From Platanthera guangdongensis (Eukaryota; Streptophyta; Magnoliopsida; Asparagales; Orchidaceae), in contig CM077157.1 in assembly GCA_039583875.1 (NCBI GenBank), forward strand, positions 77,314,346 to 77,378,345: a stretch of 64,000 bases of DNA. The letters run 5' to 3'. Every line of letters begins with the position of its first letter. Within the stretch, counting starts at the first letter, position 1. The translations under genes were made by a program, and so were the position numbers. Shown one piece after another: positions 11,317 to 21,654 of this stretch. The notes below the pieces were generated by a model. The model did no database searches, had not been told where the DNA came from, and was given only the letters and a program-made list of their open reading frames with translations.

Positions 11317-11556
11317 TATACTCGAGTGACTTAATAGTACTCGAGTAGATAAGTCTGGAAGTACTCGAGTAGATATGTTGAAGTACTCGAGTAGTTGGGT
11401 TGAAGTACTCGAGAGAAGTTAGACTACTCGAGTAAGTGATTCTGCTACACGAGTAAGATATTCTGCTACTCGAGTAAGTTACTCGAGTGGCTTTTCGAGT
11501 ACTCGAGTAGGTCAAATTTCATTACTCGAGTAGGTCTTTTACTTACTCGTGTACTT
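11317..11556. repeat. CTCGAG motif cluster between pol and aORF of copia A
   Basis: About a dozen copies of TACTCGAGTA or close variants in 240 bp, separated by 10-20 bp of unrelated sequence. This is the same motif that fills the A LTRs (7700-8160 and 18008-18800), yet this segment is internal, lying after the pol stop at 11602 and before the aORF promoter. Confidence 0.85.
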
Positions 11557-11601
11557 TAGACTGATCCTTGATCTCTGGGCCTCCTTGTGAGTCCATCTTC
11601 T

Positions 11602-13130
11602 TTACTCTTCTTTGTTGAGCATTCGAAGTTCCGTTTTGAAGAGCGAGAACTTGGTCTCATCCAGCGGCTTCGTGAAAATGTCTGCAATCTGCATGTCTGT
11701 AGAGACATATTGGAGATCTATGTCCACATGCTCCACATGCTCCTGGATGAAGTGATACCATAGCTCTATATGCTTGGTCCAGATGTGCGAGACTGGGTTG
11801 TTGGCTATTGCAATTGCACCGGAAGAGTCGCAAAACAATGGAATATTCTGGAACTTCATATTATAATCTTCAAATTAATTCTTTATCCATAGCAGCTGTG
11901 CACATCAACTGCCTGCAAAGATGTACTCTGACTCAGCCGTTGAGATTGCTACACAGTTCTGCTTCTTGCTACTCCATGAGATAAGCCTTCTTCTAAAGAA
12001 TTGGCATGTCCCGGAAGTGCTTTTCCTGTCATCTTTGCTACCTACAAAATCTGCATCTGAAAAACCTATTAGCTTGCTATCATTACTTCTTGGGTACCAT
12101 AAGCCAAGATTTGGCATACATTTAAGGTATCTCAATATCCGCTTTACAGCAGCATAGTGAGATTCCTTAAAGTTCACCTGAAATCTAGCACAGACACATG
12201 TTGAGAACATTATGTCAGGTCTACTAGCAGTAAGGTAGACCAAGGATCCAATTATGCTTCTGTACTTGGTTTCATCAAAAGGTTTCCCTTTTTCATCCTT
12301 GTCCAGAGACATTGTTGAACCCATTGGAGTCCTCATCGAGGTTGCGTTCTCCATTTCAAATTACTTAATCAGCTCTTTGGTGAACTTGGTCTGCGAGATG
12401 AAAATTCCATCTTCAGATTGTTTCACCTGACGCCCTAAGAAATACTTCAGCTCGCCCATACTGCTCATTTCAAACTTCCCTTGCATAAGTTTTGAAAACT
12501 TCTTGCAGAGGTTGTCATCAGTAGAGCCAAAAATAATGTCGTCCACATAGATTTGCACTAGCAAAATCTTGCCTTTTATTTCCCTAAGAAATAATGTCAT
12601 GTCTATCTTTCCCCTTGTGAATTTGTTCTTAAATAGAAAGCTAGACAACGTCTCATACCAAGCTCGAGGAGCTTATTTCAGACCGTATAAGCTTTATGCA
12701 ATAAATAAACGTAATCAGGAAAGTTAGAGTCAATGAAACTTGGAGTTTGTTCCACATACACCTCTTCCTTTATTTCACCATTATGGAAGGCAGACTTCAC
12801 GTCCATTTGATAGACATTGAAGCCTTTGAGTGCAGCATATGCTAGGAATAACCTGATGGCCTCCAGCCTTGCCACTGGAGCGTATGTATGATCGAAGTCG
12901 ATTCCTTCTTCTTGACGATAACCTTTCGCGACGATTCTGGCCTTGTTCATTATGATCGTTCAATCCTCGTCCATCTTATTCCTATAGACCCATTTCATCT
13001 CAATAACGTTCTTATCCTTGGGTCTTGGAACAAATTTCCATACTTTACAGCGCTTGAACTAATTTAGTTCTTCTTCCATTGCCACTATCCACGATGCATC
13101 TGAGTTTGCTTCCTCAAACTTCTTTGGTTC
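11602..13130 (-). pseudogene. Reverse transcriptase-RNase H of copia A, broken
   Basis: RT begins with KRCKVWKFVPRPKD and WVYRNKMDED (about 13050-12960), then [40 protein letters not shown] and the catalytic box [15 protein letters not shown], where both Asp residues are present. A one-base deletion near 12683 breaks [11 protein letters not shown], and a TAA replaces the CAA expected in GLKQAPRAWY. RNase H holds GFSDADFVGSKDDRKSTSGT, STAESEYI and IPLFCDSSGAIAIANNP, and ends IADIFTKPLDETKF...MLNKEE with the stop at 11602. Small stops lie near 12355 and 11880-11904. The order integrase before RT confirms Ty1/copia. Confidence 0.9.
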
Positions 13131-13133
13131 AAC

Positions 13134-14407
13134 CTACGAGAGAAAGCTTAGATATAAATTTTTTTTAGTTGTACCTCTATGAGTTCTAACACCATCCCGG
13201 GGATCTCCTATGATCTGGTCCATGGAGTGATCCTTTAGATGCCTGAGCTCTAGAGTCCTTACATCTGGATTCTCTTCAATCACTGGAGTGACTTCATCAT
13301 CTTGCATAATTTCTTCATCTGGATCATCAACCTCTCTAATACGGGTTGGAGTGGTGATCTTGATGAACTTTTCACCTTTATCTTTAGATGGTTCGTCCAA
13401 GCTGAGTTCTTTCGACTTTGTACCTGCATTTTCAGTAAGAACACTAGAAGAGTTGGCTTGTAGCAAGCTCGTCTATTTAAATACAACATGTATTGATTCC
13501 TCTACGACCAGGGTTTTTCTATTTAATATCATGTATGCCTTACTATGGCTACTATATCCTACAAAAATACCTTCAAAACTCTTTTCGCTGAACTTGGTAG
13601 TATGATACTTATCATTTTTAAGCACGAAGCATTTACAACCAAAAATTCTAAAATATGAGACGGTTGGTTTCCTGCCCTTTAGAAGTTCGTAAGGTGCCTT
13701 ATCATGGTTCTTGTTTATGAGTGCTCGATTTTGCACGTGGCATGCAATGTTGACGGCTTCAGACCAGAAATATTCCAGTAGTGAGCATCACTCAGCATGG
13801 TCCTGCAGGCCTCTATGAGTGTCCTATTCCCTCTCTCGGACACTCAGTTCTGTTGTGGAGTACGAGGAGAGGAAAACTTATGAAATATACCCAAGGTTTC
13901 ACAAAATTCTATCATGGCCCCAGACTTGAACTCTGTTCTATTGTCACTACTGATTTTGACTATGGAGCAGTTGTTTTCATTCTGGACTTGCCTGAAAAAA
14001 TTAGTAAAGATGTCGAAGGTATCCGACTTGTGTTTCAGAAAGAACGACCACGCAAAGCGCGAGTAATCATCAACAATTACTAATGTATAATCCTTACCTC
14101 CCAAACTTCTAATTTGAAGTGGACCAAATAAGTCCATATGCAGTAGATGTAAACATCTATTAGAATCTTTGCCGATAACGCTTTTAAAGGTAGCCCTTGT
14201 TTGTTTGCCTTTTACACATGCATGACAAGGTCTATCTTTGACGTACTTGACATTTGGGGCATCATGTACTAAGTTTATTGAAAATAATTTATTAATAGTT
14301 TTGGAATTAATATGTGCTAGTCTCTTATGCCATTGGTCACCAAGAGATGCACTATCTTTTACTAAAAAGCACACTGGTGTAGAAGAGTCTATACAAATGA
14401 AATTCAA
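13134..14407 (-). pseudogene. Integrase and pol linker of copia A, broken
   Basis: The zinc-binding region has HKRLAHINSKTI and DRPCHACVKGKQTRATFKS (His-His-Cys-Cys). The core has LLHMDLFGPLQIRSLGGKDY, VDDYSRFAW, ISSDNRTEFKSG and SPRTPQQN followed by a stop and then VSERGNRTLIEA, so the acidic triad positions can be traced. There is a frameshift near 13800 (between PQQN...AC and the DKAPYELLKGRKPTVSYFRI segment). The linker to RT includes LRHLKDHSMDQIIGDPRDGV, a copia landmark. Stops at 13473 and elsewhere make it inactive. Confidence 0.87.
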
Positions 14408-14768
14408 ACAAAATATGTTTTTTGCTTCGAGTGCCGGATAGAATCATTTCCATATTGTCAACAGATTTTATCAAGCACTTATCGTCGTGAAACGCAACTA
14501 TGTATCCTTTATCACAGAGTTGGCTAATGCTTATAAAATTGTGTTCCAATCATTCAACATAAGTTATATCTGAAAAAGATACACTATCGTTAGTAATTGT
14601 ACTGTAGCCTTTAGTGATTCCACAGTCTGAACTTCCAAAGATAACCTTTGGTCCATTCAAGACTGGAGATAAGTTCTGAAGTAGGCTTCTAGTTCCAGTC
14701 ATATGCCGTGAGCATCCACTGTCCAAATACCAGATTGGCATTTTTGCGGCCTTTGGACATACCTGCAA
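14352..14768 (-). pseudogene. Protease and downstream spacer of copia A
   Basis: The copia aspartic protease signature WYLDSGCSRHMTGTRSLLQN is clear near 14735; FGSSDCGITKGYSTI and EHNFISISQLCDKGYIVAFH follow. One in-frame stop at 14550 lies between ITYVE and LEHNF. A frameshift near 14400 joins it to integrase. It is in the same frame as gag but separated from it by TGA codons at 14775 and 14769. Confidence 0.85.
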
Positions 14769-14777
14769 TCACAATCA
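14763..14777 (-). other. Gag stop and splice-acceptor-like TTGCAG at the gag/pol border of copia A
   Basis: Gag ends in WVPKGY then TGA (14775-14777); the minus strand continues TTGTGATTGCAG (AG at 14763-14764) and then pol in the same frame. B (58199-58216) and D (52774-52789) have a stop and TTGCAG at the same place, which suggests a functional site. No donor site has been assigned. Confidence 0.45.
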
Positions 14778-17079
14778 GTATCCCTTAGGAACCCAAATAT
14801 GTTTGGGTCCTTGGTCTCGGGTTAGAACACCCCCCCTACGAATATTAACATTAGGAGTGGTCTTTCTCATATTGCCAATATGTGGGGTTGCAGCATTTCT
14901 GGGATTAAACCAACAATCGATGGCAAAGTGACCAATTTTGCCACAGCACCAATAGTCAAATATATTGTATCTTTGCCTTATATTCTCCTGCTTGACCTTT
15001 TGAAATTTTGGTCTGGCATGGGCAGCATTCTTGGAAGAAGAAGCTTCATGATGATGACAATCACATGATTTCTTCTCCTGTATTTGCTTTTCCACAACGG
15101 GCTTTGCCTTTGGTGGTTTATTGAAGTTATGACCATGATTGAAAGGGTCATAGCTCTGAAGAATCACTTCTACAAAGGTGCCTTAAAGACACTTTCACCA
15201 AAGTTTTTGGGGTGATTCCATCCTTGATAACGTGACTTTGGCTCTACATGGGTAGGCCTAGCAAAGTGTCCGTAGGATGAGTCAAGATCAAACTCATTTG
15301 AAGGAAATATGACGTTTTTGAAAGAGGTCTGATCTTGAGGGGCTTTCCCCTTCTCTTTGGCCATGACATTTTTGGCGTCCTTATTCTTCCGTTGGGCCTT
15401 ATTTATCCTAGAAGATTTGCTAGGAGCTTCTTCCTGGCCTAATCCAGCACCCTTGGCCTTCGCTGAGAATTCAGCAACGAGTGGAAGAACAGTCTTAGGC
15501 TTCGAGAAACATTCAATAAGTTTCCTCTCAGCGGCGAGTTGTTCTTCCAACTCTTTGATGATTTTCTCTTTTAAATCAAGGTGCTCAAGAGCTTTGTTGT
15601 ATTTTTCAATAGCATTATTGAAGTTCTCCTTGAGTGATCCAGTCTTAGCGACTTCTTCTCTCAAGATGCTCTCTTTAGCTTTTAGAGACTTTATCTCTTT
15701 AGCCTGGGTTTTCACGACTCGACGACATTTGTCGTAAGCCATGATTAACTCCTTGTGCTGGGCCATGAGTTCAGTCTTATCGTCAGAAGAGCTGCCCTCA
15801 CGATCATGCTCAGAAGATTCAAATTCTGAAAGAGGGGTGTGAGAGTTTACCTTCCCAGTGAACTGGGGCTCTTGTTAATCATCTGTATGAGCCATAAGGC
15901 CCAAATAGGCTTCTTCTTCTTCACTATACTCTGATGAGTCGGAGTCAGTAAGAGTCTTGCCCTTTTTGGCTATTAAGCTCTTCTCTGTCCTCTTCTTGTT
16001 GTATGAGGACTTCTTTTCCTCTCTTCTTCCACTCTCCTTTTTCTTATGGGGGCAGTCAGTAATGACGTGTCCTGGCTTATTACAGTAGTAGCAAATGATG
16101 TCAGTAGAATATGTTTGTCCTGTTTAGGAGTATACCTATCGAGGCTACTTGAGCCTTTTCTTTGACAATCACCATCACGTCGTGATCTTCTATAAGAGGC
16201 ATCCTTGTCTTCCTAGTGCTTCTTCTTGTTCAAGAATTTCTTGAACTGTCATGAGAGTAGTGAGAACTCTCCTTCAGATAGCTCAGAGCCTGAGGTACTT
16301 GGCTCCGATGTTTCTTCTTCACTTACTTCTTGAGCTGGAGCAGGAGGAACAACCCTTGACTTATTTTAGGTTTCTGCCTTTAAAGTAATAAACTTCTCTT
16401 AGAATGCAGACCTACTCTTCTCTTCTTCAGCCTTTCTGGTATTAAGTTGAAGTTCATATGACATAAGCTTCCCAAAGAGATTCTGTGGGTCTGTCTCGGC
16501 TAGTTTTCCAAACTCCCCGATGGCACAGACATTGTTATCCCATTCCTTAGTTAGGGATCTCAAGAACTTGTCATTTAATTCTACGTTAGTGAAGACTCTG
16601 CCATACACCCTTAGGCCATTTACTATCTTGAAGAAATTCTCAAATGTGTCAGCAATGTTATCCTTGTTTCATTATCGGAAGGCTTCATACTTTTGATTTA
16701 GAAGAGATCTTCTATCATCCCTCACTTCTTCTATACCTTCCATCAAGGTAACTAGAGACTGAAACATCTCCTTTGCAGACTATAAGTGGATCAGGTTTTA
16801 CAGCACGGAGTCATCGACTGCACTTGCAATGATGTTTTTGGCCTTTTTGTCTAATGACACATGTGCTATCTCGTCCTTATCTAGATCCATTAGTTTCTTT
16901 GGAACTTTCTTGGTTGGATCTATTGTGGAGATTGTCATGGAAATGTAAGGACCTTCTTCAACTATCATGAAGATCCTCGGATCCACAACTTCCATAAAGA
17001 ATTTGATTCTCTCTTTCCACATGAGAAAGTTGTTCTTGGTGCACAAAGGAAGCTTGGCAAAATCTTTAGCCTTGTCCAT
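14775..17079 (-). pseudogene. Gag of copia A, multiple stops
   Basis: The first ATG (17079) follows the primer site by about 70 bp. The N-terminal UBN2-type gag region reads NNFLMWKERIKFFMEVVDPR and ASAVDDSVL; 16399-16608 gives VFTNVELNDKFLRSLTKEWD and LFGKLMSYELQL. A zinc knuckle CYYCNKPGHVITDC lies near 16050-16090. A Lys/Glu-rich coiled coil (LDLKEKIIKELEEQLAAERK, about 15500-15590) and a second zinc knuckle YWCCGKIGHFAIDC near 14920-14960 follow. In the second knuckle the first Cys is Tyr, whereas D keeps CWCCGKVGHFAIDC. Stops and frameshifts around 15170, 15875, 16130-16380 and 16610-16790 break it. Confidence 0.85.
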
Positions 17080-17115
17080 GTTTGGTAGATCTCAAAAGAC
17101 AACTATAGAAGGATC

Positions 17116-17144
17116 TGATCAAGGTGTTAACCTTTTAATGATCA
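17116..17144 (-). other. Predicted RNA hairpin just after the primer-binding site of copia A
   Basis: On the minus strand the outer arms are TGATCA and TGATCA, the inner arms AAGGT and ACCTT, with loop TAAC. D has the same inner stem, but its outer arms changed on both sides to TACTCA and TGAGTA, keeping pairing. The position is that of a packaging or dimerisation signal in retroelement RNA. Confidence 0.6.
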
Positions 17145-17148
17145 ACCT

Positions 17149-17161
17149 GGCTCTGATACCA
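17149..17161 (-). other. Primer-binding site of copia A, initiator tRNA-Met type
   Basis: The minus strand reads TGGTATCAGAGCC, the standard complement of the plant initiator tRNA-Met 3' end, two bases inside the LTR. Confidence 0.92.
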
Positions 17162-17298
17162 ATTGAAAGTTATTAGTTGTCTGCCAAAATCACCTAGAGG
17201 GGAGTGAATAGGTGAGATGTGCGTCTTTTTGCGGAATAAAAAATTTGATCTATGCACAGAGCTATCTACCAAGCAATCACAGATGAAGCAAGATTTAT

Positions 17299-17327
17299 AG
17301 TGGTTCCCCAATCATGGGTATATCCAC
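17299..17327 (-). other. Conserved LTR hairpin AGTGG...CCACT in copia A
   Basis: On the plus strand AGTGGTTCCCCA is followed by TGGGTATATCCACT: outer arms AGTGG/CCACT and inner arms CCCA/TGGG. The same structure occurs in both LTRs of B and of D although most of the surrounding LTR sequence differs. It lies in the transcribed part of the LTR. Confidence 0.6.
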
Positions 17328-17876
17328 TTTCCCTCACCGATCTAGTAATAAACTAGACACGGCTACTCCACTATCTCGGATTTAAAACCAATCCTACTCC
17401 TCGGAACAACGTTCCTACAATCTCGATCCCCAAAGCGGATCTACACTCGAAAGATGAAACTTCCTACAATCTCGGAGTCAAAAGCTCCTACACTCGGAGA
17501 AAACTTCTCCTACAATAATGAAATAAAATGTGTATGAAATACAAACAAAGAATCTTTGTCAGATCTGCAAGAATCGGCCTTGATCTTCCTCTTCTAGACT
17601 TTCGGCTTTATCAGAGAGCTGAAGAAAATCTCGGCAAAATAAGATCTGGATCTTCTTGGCTTCACACGATCGAATAGAAGATGAAGAGTTGTGCGGCAAT
17701 CTCGATCTGTAAAACCTTCTTAATCTGAATCCTGTGAAAACGAAAACCTAGTCGGATGAGAATCGGCGGCGGCGGCTTCTTGGAGAGAGAGAGGAACAGA
17801 AAACTTATAAAATAAATCGGCTGCAAAAACTTCTGATAAAACTTCTTCTTGTTTAGTGTTTGTCGGTTTGACAAGA

Positions 17877-17887
17877 CCTTATATAGG
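17877..17887 (-). promoter_or_regulatory. Probable TATA box of the copia A LTR promoter
   Basis: The minus strand reads CCTATATAAGG. It lies about 120 bp downstream, in element orientation, of the palindrome cluster and separates U3 from the region carrying the hairpin and Pol II leader. Confidence 0.65.
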
Positions 17888-18007
17888 ATCGGAGATAATC
17901 TGTCATAATTAATTCATAATGAGGGACACGTGGACCAATCACGTAAAGGTTCATTAAATAATCTGTTAAACTGGACTTAACGAAAAATTTCAGAAAACTG
18001 AAGTAAT

Positions 18008-18800
18008 ATACTTGAGTGAAGAAGTGACTACTAGAGTACATTTCAGAACTACTCGAGAGAGATGAAGATAACTACTCGAGTACTTAGAGACATTTACTCG
18101 AGTAACCTGAAGAAAACTACTCGAGTATATTATTGAAGAAAATTGAGGAGTTGATCAGCTACTCGAGTACCAAAAAGACTTACTCTAGAACTTAAGGAAT
18201 TACACGTAAAGTGGAGTTAGACTACTCGAGTACAAGAAATACTACTCGAGTAAATGAGAATGAGCTACTCGAGTGGTAGATGAACTACTCGAGTCAGGGA
18301 CTTAGAATAATTTCTGAACTGTAATTCTAGGCTACTCGATTAGTGAAGCTGAACTACTCAAGAGGATAAGAACAACTCAAGTATATGGAAATAGCTACTC
18401 GAGTAGTTGACTTAGAGAAATTCTGAGGGAAGAAGTTCTGATTACTCGAGTATAAATACTAGACAACTCGAGTAGTAGATGAACTACTCGAGTACATGAC
18501 TTAACTACTCAAGTAAATAAAAATTACATGAGGTGCAGACTTCTGTAACTCGAGACAGAAGGTATAAACTACTCGAGTACTATAAAGTACTACTCAAGTA
18601 ATTTACTTAGAATGTATCTGGAGAAGAAAATCTGTAACCCGAGAATAAGATGGAAACTACTCGAGTAGTTGTCTTAACTACTCGAGAGCCATAAATTGAC
18701 TACTCGAGATCTATCATCCTTACTCGAGTAAGAATAATTTTACTTGAGTATAAACTGAGCTATTCACTCGAGTAGGTATAGAACTACTCGAGTAAAACAC
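18008..18800. repeat. CTCGAG palindrome cluster in U3 of copia A
   Basis: More than two dozen copies of ACTACTCGAGTA or variants at irregular spacing of 15-40 bp. Many damaged copies are CTCAAG or CTTGAG, the products of C-to-T change at the central CpG, suggesting that the site is methylated in the germ line. Matching copies in the other LTR (7693-8160) are often intact where these are not, and the reverse. Confidence 0.88.
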
Positions 18801-19646
18801 TTAGTAAATTTTCTTTGACAGAATTCTCTTCTCTTTGGTGAGACCTGCATCAAGTCTTTTCCAATAAGTTCTAGTGCTTGAATATTAAGTGTATCCCAAT
18901 AGAGAGACTACACATGAGTCAAAACTTTGGATCACACAATGAGGGATTATATTGTATGCTCCTGTGATTGGAGACCCATTTTAGACTGACATTGGTCTAC
19001 ACTTTCTATTAGAGTCCTACAAACACATAACTCAACCAAAACATCAAATACAACTTAATTCATCTTATTTCAAGGGTGACATCATCAAATCTGGGTTAAT
19101 GTGGATACAATACCCAACACCTTGGCTTGTCTGCCAATAGCCAAATCCCGCTGTTATGAAATTCTAAATGCAGACCTTGCGGACATATAGGTAATTTACC
19201 CGAGGGCAACGAGGTAATTTCACCCTGGGTCCTGGCCCCCCAGCCGGTGAGAACCCTATGCCGAGAACCGTCCCGCCCTCACCTGGCTGGAGCTAAAGAA
19301 AAAGGGGTTGAAGGGTCCCCCGGACTGAGCCCGCTTCCTCCCTCCGTGAGGCGTGAGCCTTCTCGCCTATCTCTGGGTAGAAGTGGGTCTCCGCCGGGGC
19401 TTGATGCGATCATTCTCGCATACTCCTAAGCGGGAGATCTTCTGCTCTGAAGCCCAAAGCTAGCCCGAAGCTAGCCCAATCCTAGCCGTTGAGGGGACCT
19501 TGGTCCTACCCAATGAATATGAGATTGTACACGATCCCTACTCTTTGGGAGCTAACCTTGTGCCCGGAAAGACTCATCCAACCCCAAATATTCGGTGGGT
19601 ATATGCAGACCTAGCAGAGAATCTTTCAGTAGACCCCACCTTTGCT

Positions 19647-19656
19647 CTATAAATAT
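19647..19656 (+). promoter_or_regulatory. Probable TATA box upstream of the first antisense ORF
   Basis: CTATAAATAT, 74 bp upstream of the ATG at 19730 on the plus strand, opposite to the pol of the surrounding Tat-like element. Confidence 0.45.
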
Positions 19657-19729
19657 GCCCCTGAGTTGGTCCTTCAGGCCATCCCTATTGTCCTTACTCC
19701 CTGCGTGATCCTCCGCCAATCCTGCAAAG

Positions 19730-21053
19730 ATGCGTGCCAAACCCGCTGAAAAGCCGCTCTCAAAAGATATTCAGGCTCATCTCGTGGCTACCCAGGCACG
19801 AGCTCATGCCAACTGTGATAGGGTTGCCCCATGGCTGATGGGCAAGAGGCCTATCGGTGAGAGGGCGCTGGGCGAGAAACCCATTGGTGAGAAGCCCGCT
19901 GGAGAGAAGCCAACCGACAAGAGGCCAGCCGCCGAGAAGCCAGCTGGAGAGAGTTCCCGCCCTAAAAAGAAGAAAAAGGCTAAATCAGTGAGGCGCGACC
20001 TGCTGAAAGAGAACCGAGCCCCACCGACCCCAACTCCAAGCCGTGTTGATATCCTCGTTTCTCTGCCGGAGTTATTCTTAGATCCTTTCGGACTTTCCAT
20101 TAGCGCAGACATTTCAAGAGTTTGATCATAACTGTATGTTGAAACACCACTTCTTTTACAGGGGTCAGTGCCTAGGGATAACGTCGGCTTTCCGCCTACA
20201 AACACAGAATCGACTAGCTTATACAATGAGGATCCGCCTTCCGCTTCAAGGGCTGCTCCGCCAATCCCCTAGCTGGTCAAACCAACCCGTTGCCCGAACT
20301 CACCCTCCCTGCAGGAGGGATTAATCCCGAACTTTCCACTCCCGCGCCGAGGCCTCAACCTCTAGCAATAGAGGGAACCACTATTCCCCTGCATGGCGAG
20401 AGTAGCCCACCGGAGCGCAGGACCTTTCGCCTGGGTTGGGGAAAGTCGCTTCATCTGCTTTTCGGAAAAGGCCCAGAGGATCAGCCCGGCCCCTCTCGCC
20501 GTCCCACGGGGAAAGACATCCCTCCCTCCCCAGGAAAGCGAGAGCCTCCCCACTCTTCAATCACTCTCAATCTCCCCATCCCCCCTTCTTATTCTGACCG
20601 TTTCCCGTCCCTTCAGAGTCAAAAGACCAAGGGGATGAAAGGGATGAAAATGAAGAGGAAGTAGAAGAAGAAGAAGAAGAAGAAGAAGAAACAAGGGAAG
20701 ACTTGCCCCTCCCTTTCGCTGGCAAGATGGAGCACTTTCTCAAAGACCCTATGAGCAGAAAGTCGTGAAGGCGGAGGATCGCAATAGTCTTGTCGAAGCT
20801 CGCGCGGCAGCAAAGGGCCAACTCTGTAGCGGTGAAGAGGATCCACGAAACGATCGAGCGGCGAATGGCGACTATTGAGCGTGACTGCGCTGATCTCCTT
20901 GGCGGGGCGGGATCCCATGATGCGGCTTCCGGTGAAACCTCACCTGGGAGGCACATTGCACGGATTCGAGATCAGCTCCGCCTGTCTAACCGGTGGCTAA
21001 CCACCATAACGACCTTATTCGACCCTCGAGATCCTCCCCGGTCTGGCCGGTGA
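19730..21053 (+). pseudogene. First antisense ORF region of the Tat-like element, unknown function
   Basis: The ATG at 19730 opens a 131-codon frame with an imperfect repeat of the unit GEKPAGEKP and a basic run (PKKKKKAKSVRR), ending at a stop at 20123-20125. Further pieces follow in shifted frames: a Pro/Ser-rich stretch (20290-20664), an acidic run of GAA codons at about 20655-20690, and a helical Arg-rich piece (HETIERRMATIERDCADLLG, 20790-21053). I do not recognise the protein. Its position and strand match the antisense ORFs of Tat-lineage elements. Basic and acidic low-complexity parts suggest a nuclear protein, but this is weak. Confidence 0.4.
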
Positions 21054-21517
21054 GATCTAGGTCGTTGGCGGTGGGTGCCATACTGAGCTCTTTGGGTGAT
21101 CGCCTTCTTTACCCATCTCTTGGCCTACCTCTTCCCTCTGTACCCTTTTCACTTATAGCACAGGATAATTTCTTACAAGCATTGTGTGATACTGTTATTG
21201 TTATTATTTTTTACTATTGTTGTTGGGGGCTCTCACCTAGCGAGACCCTATATATATCTGTGTTTCTTCAGCTCCCTTTTGCATGCTGTCTTTAATACCT
21301 TGCGAACGCCTGATTCATACATCTCGTTCACTGCTCCTCGCGTATTGAGGTCGTTCGCCTCTTCCCTAGCCTCCATTGGAGGCTATCGCTTCCCGCCAAA
21401 CCAAGGAGAGCTGACGCGATAGGATGGAAAGCGAGGAATCAAAGCGTCCGGATCCATTGACTCGTTGACTTTTCCTCCGCCGTATTTTTTTTAATAACTC
21501 ATGATTACCTTGCTTTC

Positions 21518-21527
21518 TATAAATAGG
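21518..21527 (+). promoter_or_regulatory. Probable TATA box upstream of the second antisense ORF
   Basis: CTATAAATAG, 128 bp upstream of the ATG at 21655, followed by a pyrimidine-rich leader, as in a normal plant Pol II promoter. Confidence 0.55.
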
Positions 21528-21654
21528 TCAATCCACATACCCCATTCACCGCATTTATTCCAAAACTTCGTCTACCCGTCCATTGCTTTCGCCCCTTCTT
21601 GAAGCGCAAAGGCTCTCGTCCTCGCATCCCGCTCTCCTCCCTCCATCCTTAGAG

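Larger units (their letters stand above)
7693..19119 (-). mobile_element. Copia element A (SIRE/Maximus-like) with extra downstream ORF
   Basis: Minus-strand Ty1/copia element: gag, protease, integrase, then RT-RNase H, followed by an extra ORF and the 3' LTR. Its 5' LTR (17164-19119) is complete; the 3' LTR is interrupted by the Athila-like element so only 7693-8484 is visible here. It has a tRNA-iMet primer site and a copia-type polypurine tract. The extra ORF after pol and LTRs of about 2 kb suggest the SIRE group, though phylogeny was not run. The two LTR copies differ visibly (about one base in ten by eye), so it is older than C and D. The right 5-bp flank is CCTTG (19120-19124); its partner lies outside the window. 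Confidence 0.88.
17164..19119 (-). repeat. 5' LTR of copia A
   Basis: 1956 bp from TGAAAG to ACCCAACA on the plus strand. In element orientation U3 is on the right and holds the CTCGAG cluster (18008-18800); the TATA box is at 17877-17887; R/U5 extends left and carries the conserved hairpin at 17299-17327 and the CTAGAGGGGAGTGAATAGG block near the end. The ends resemble those of D, indicating related subfamilies. Confidence 0.9.

Noticed and set aside
20567..20956. Minus-strand ORFs with Ser-rich or Phe-rich runs
   Set aside because: They are the complement of the GAA repeat at about 20655-20690; no start context or homology.
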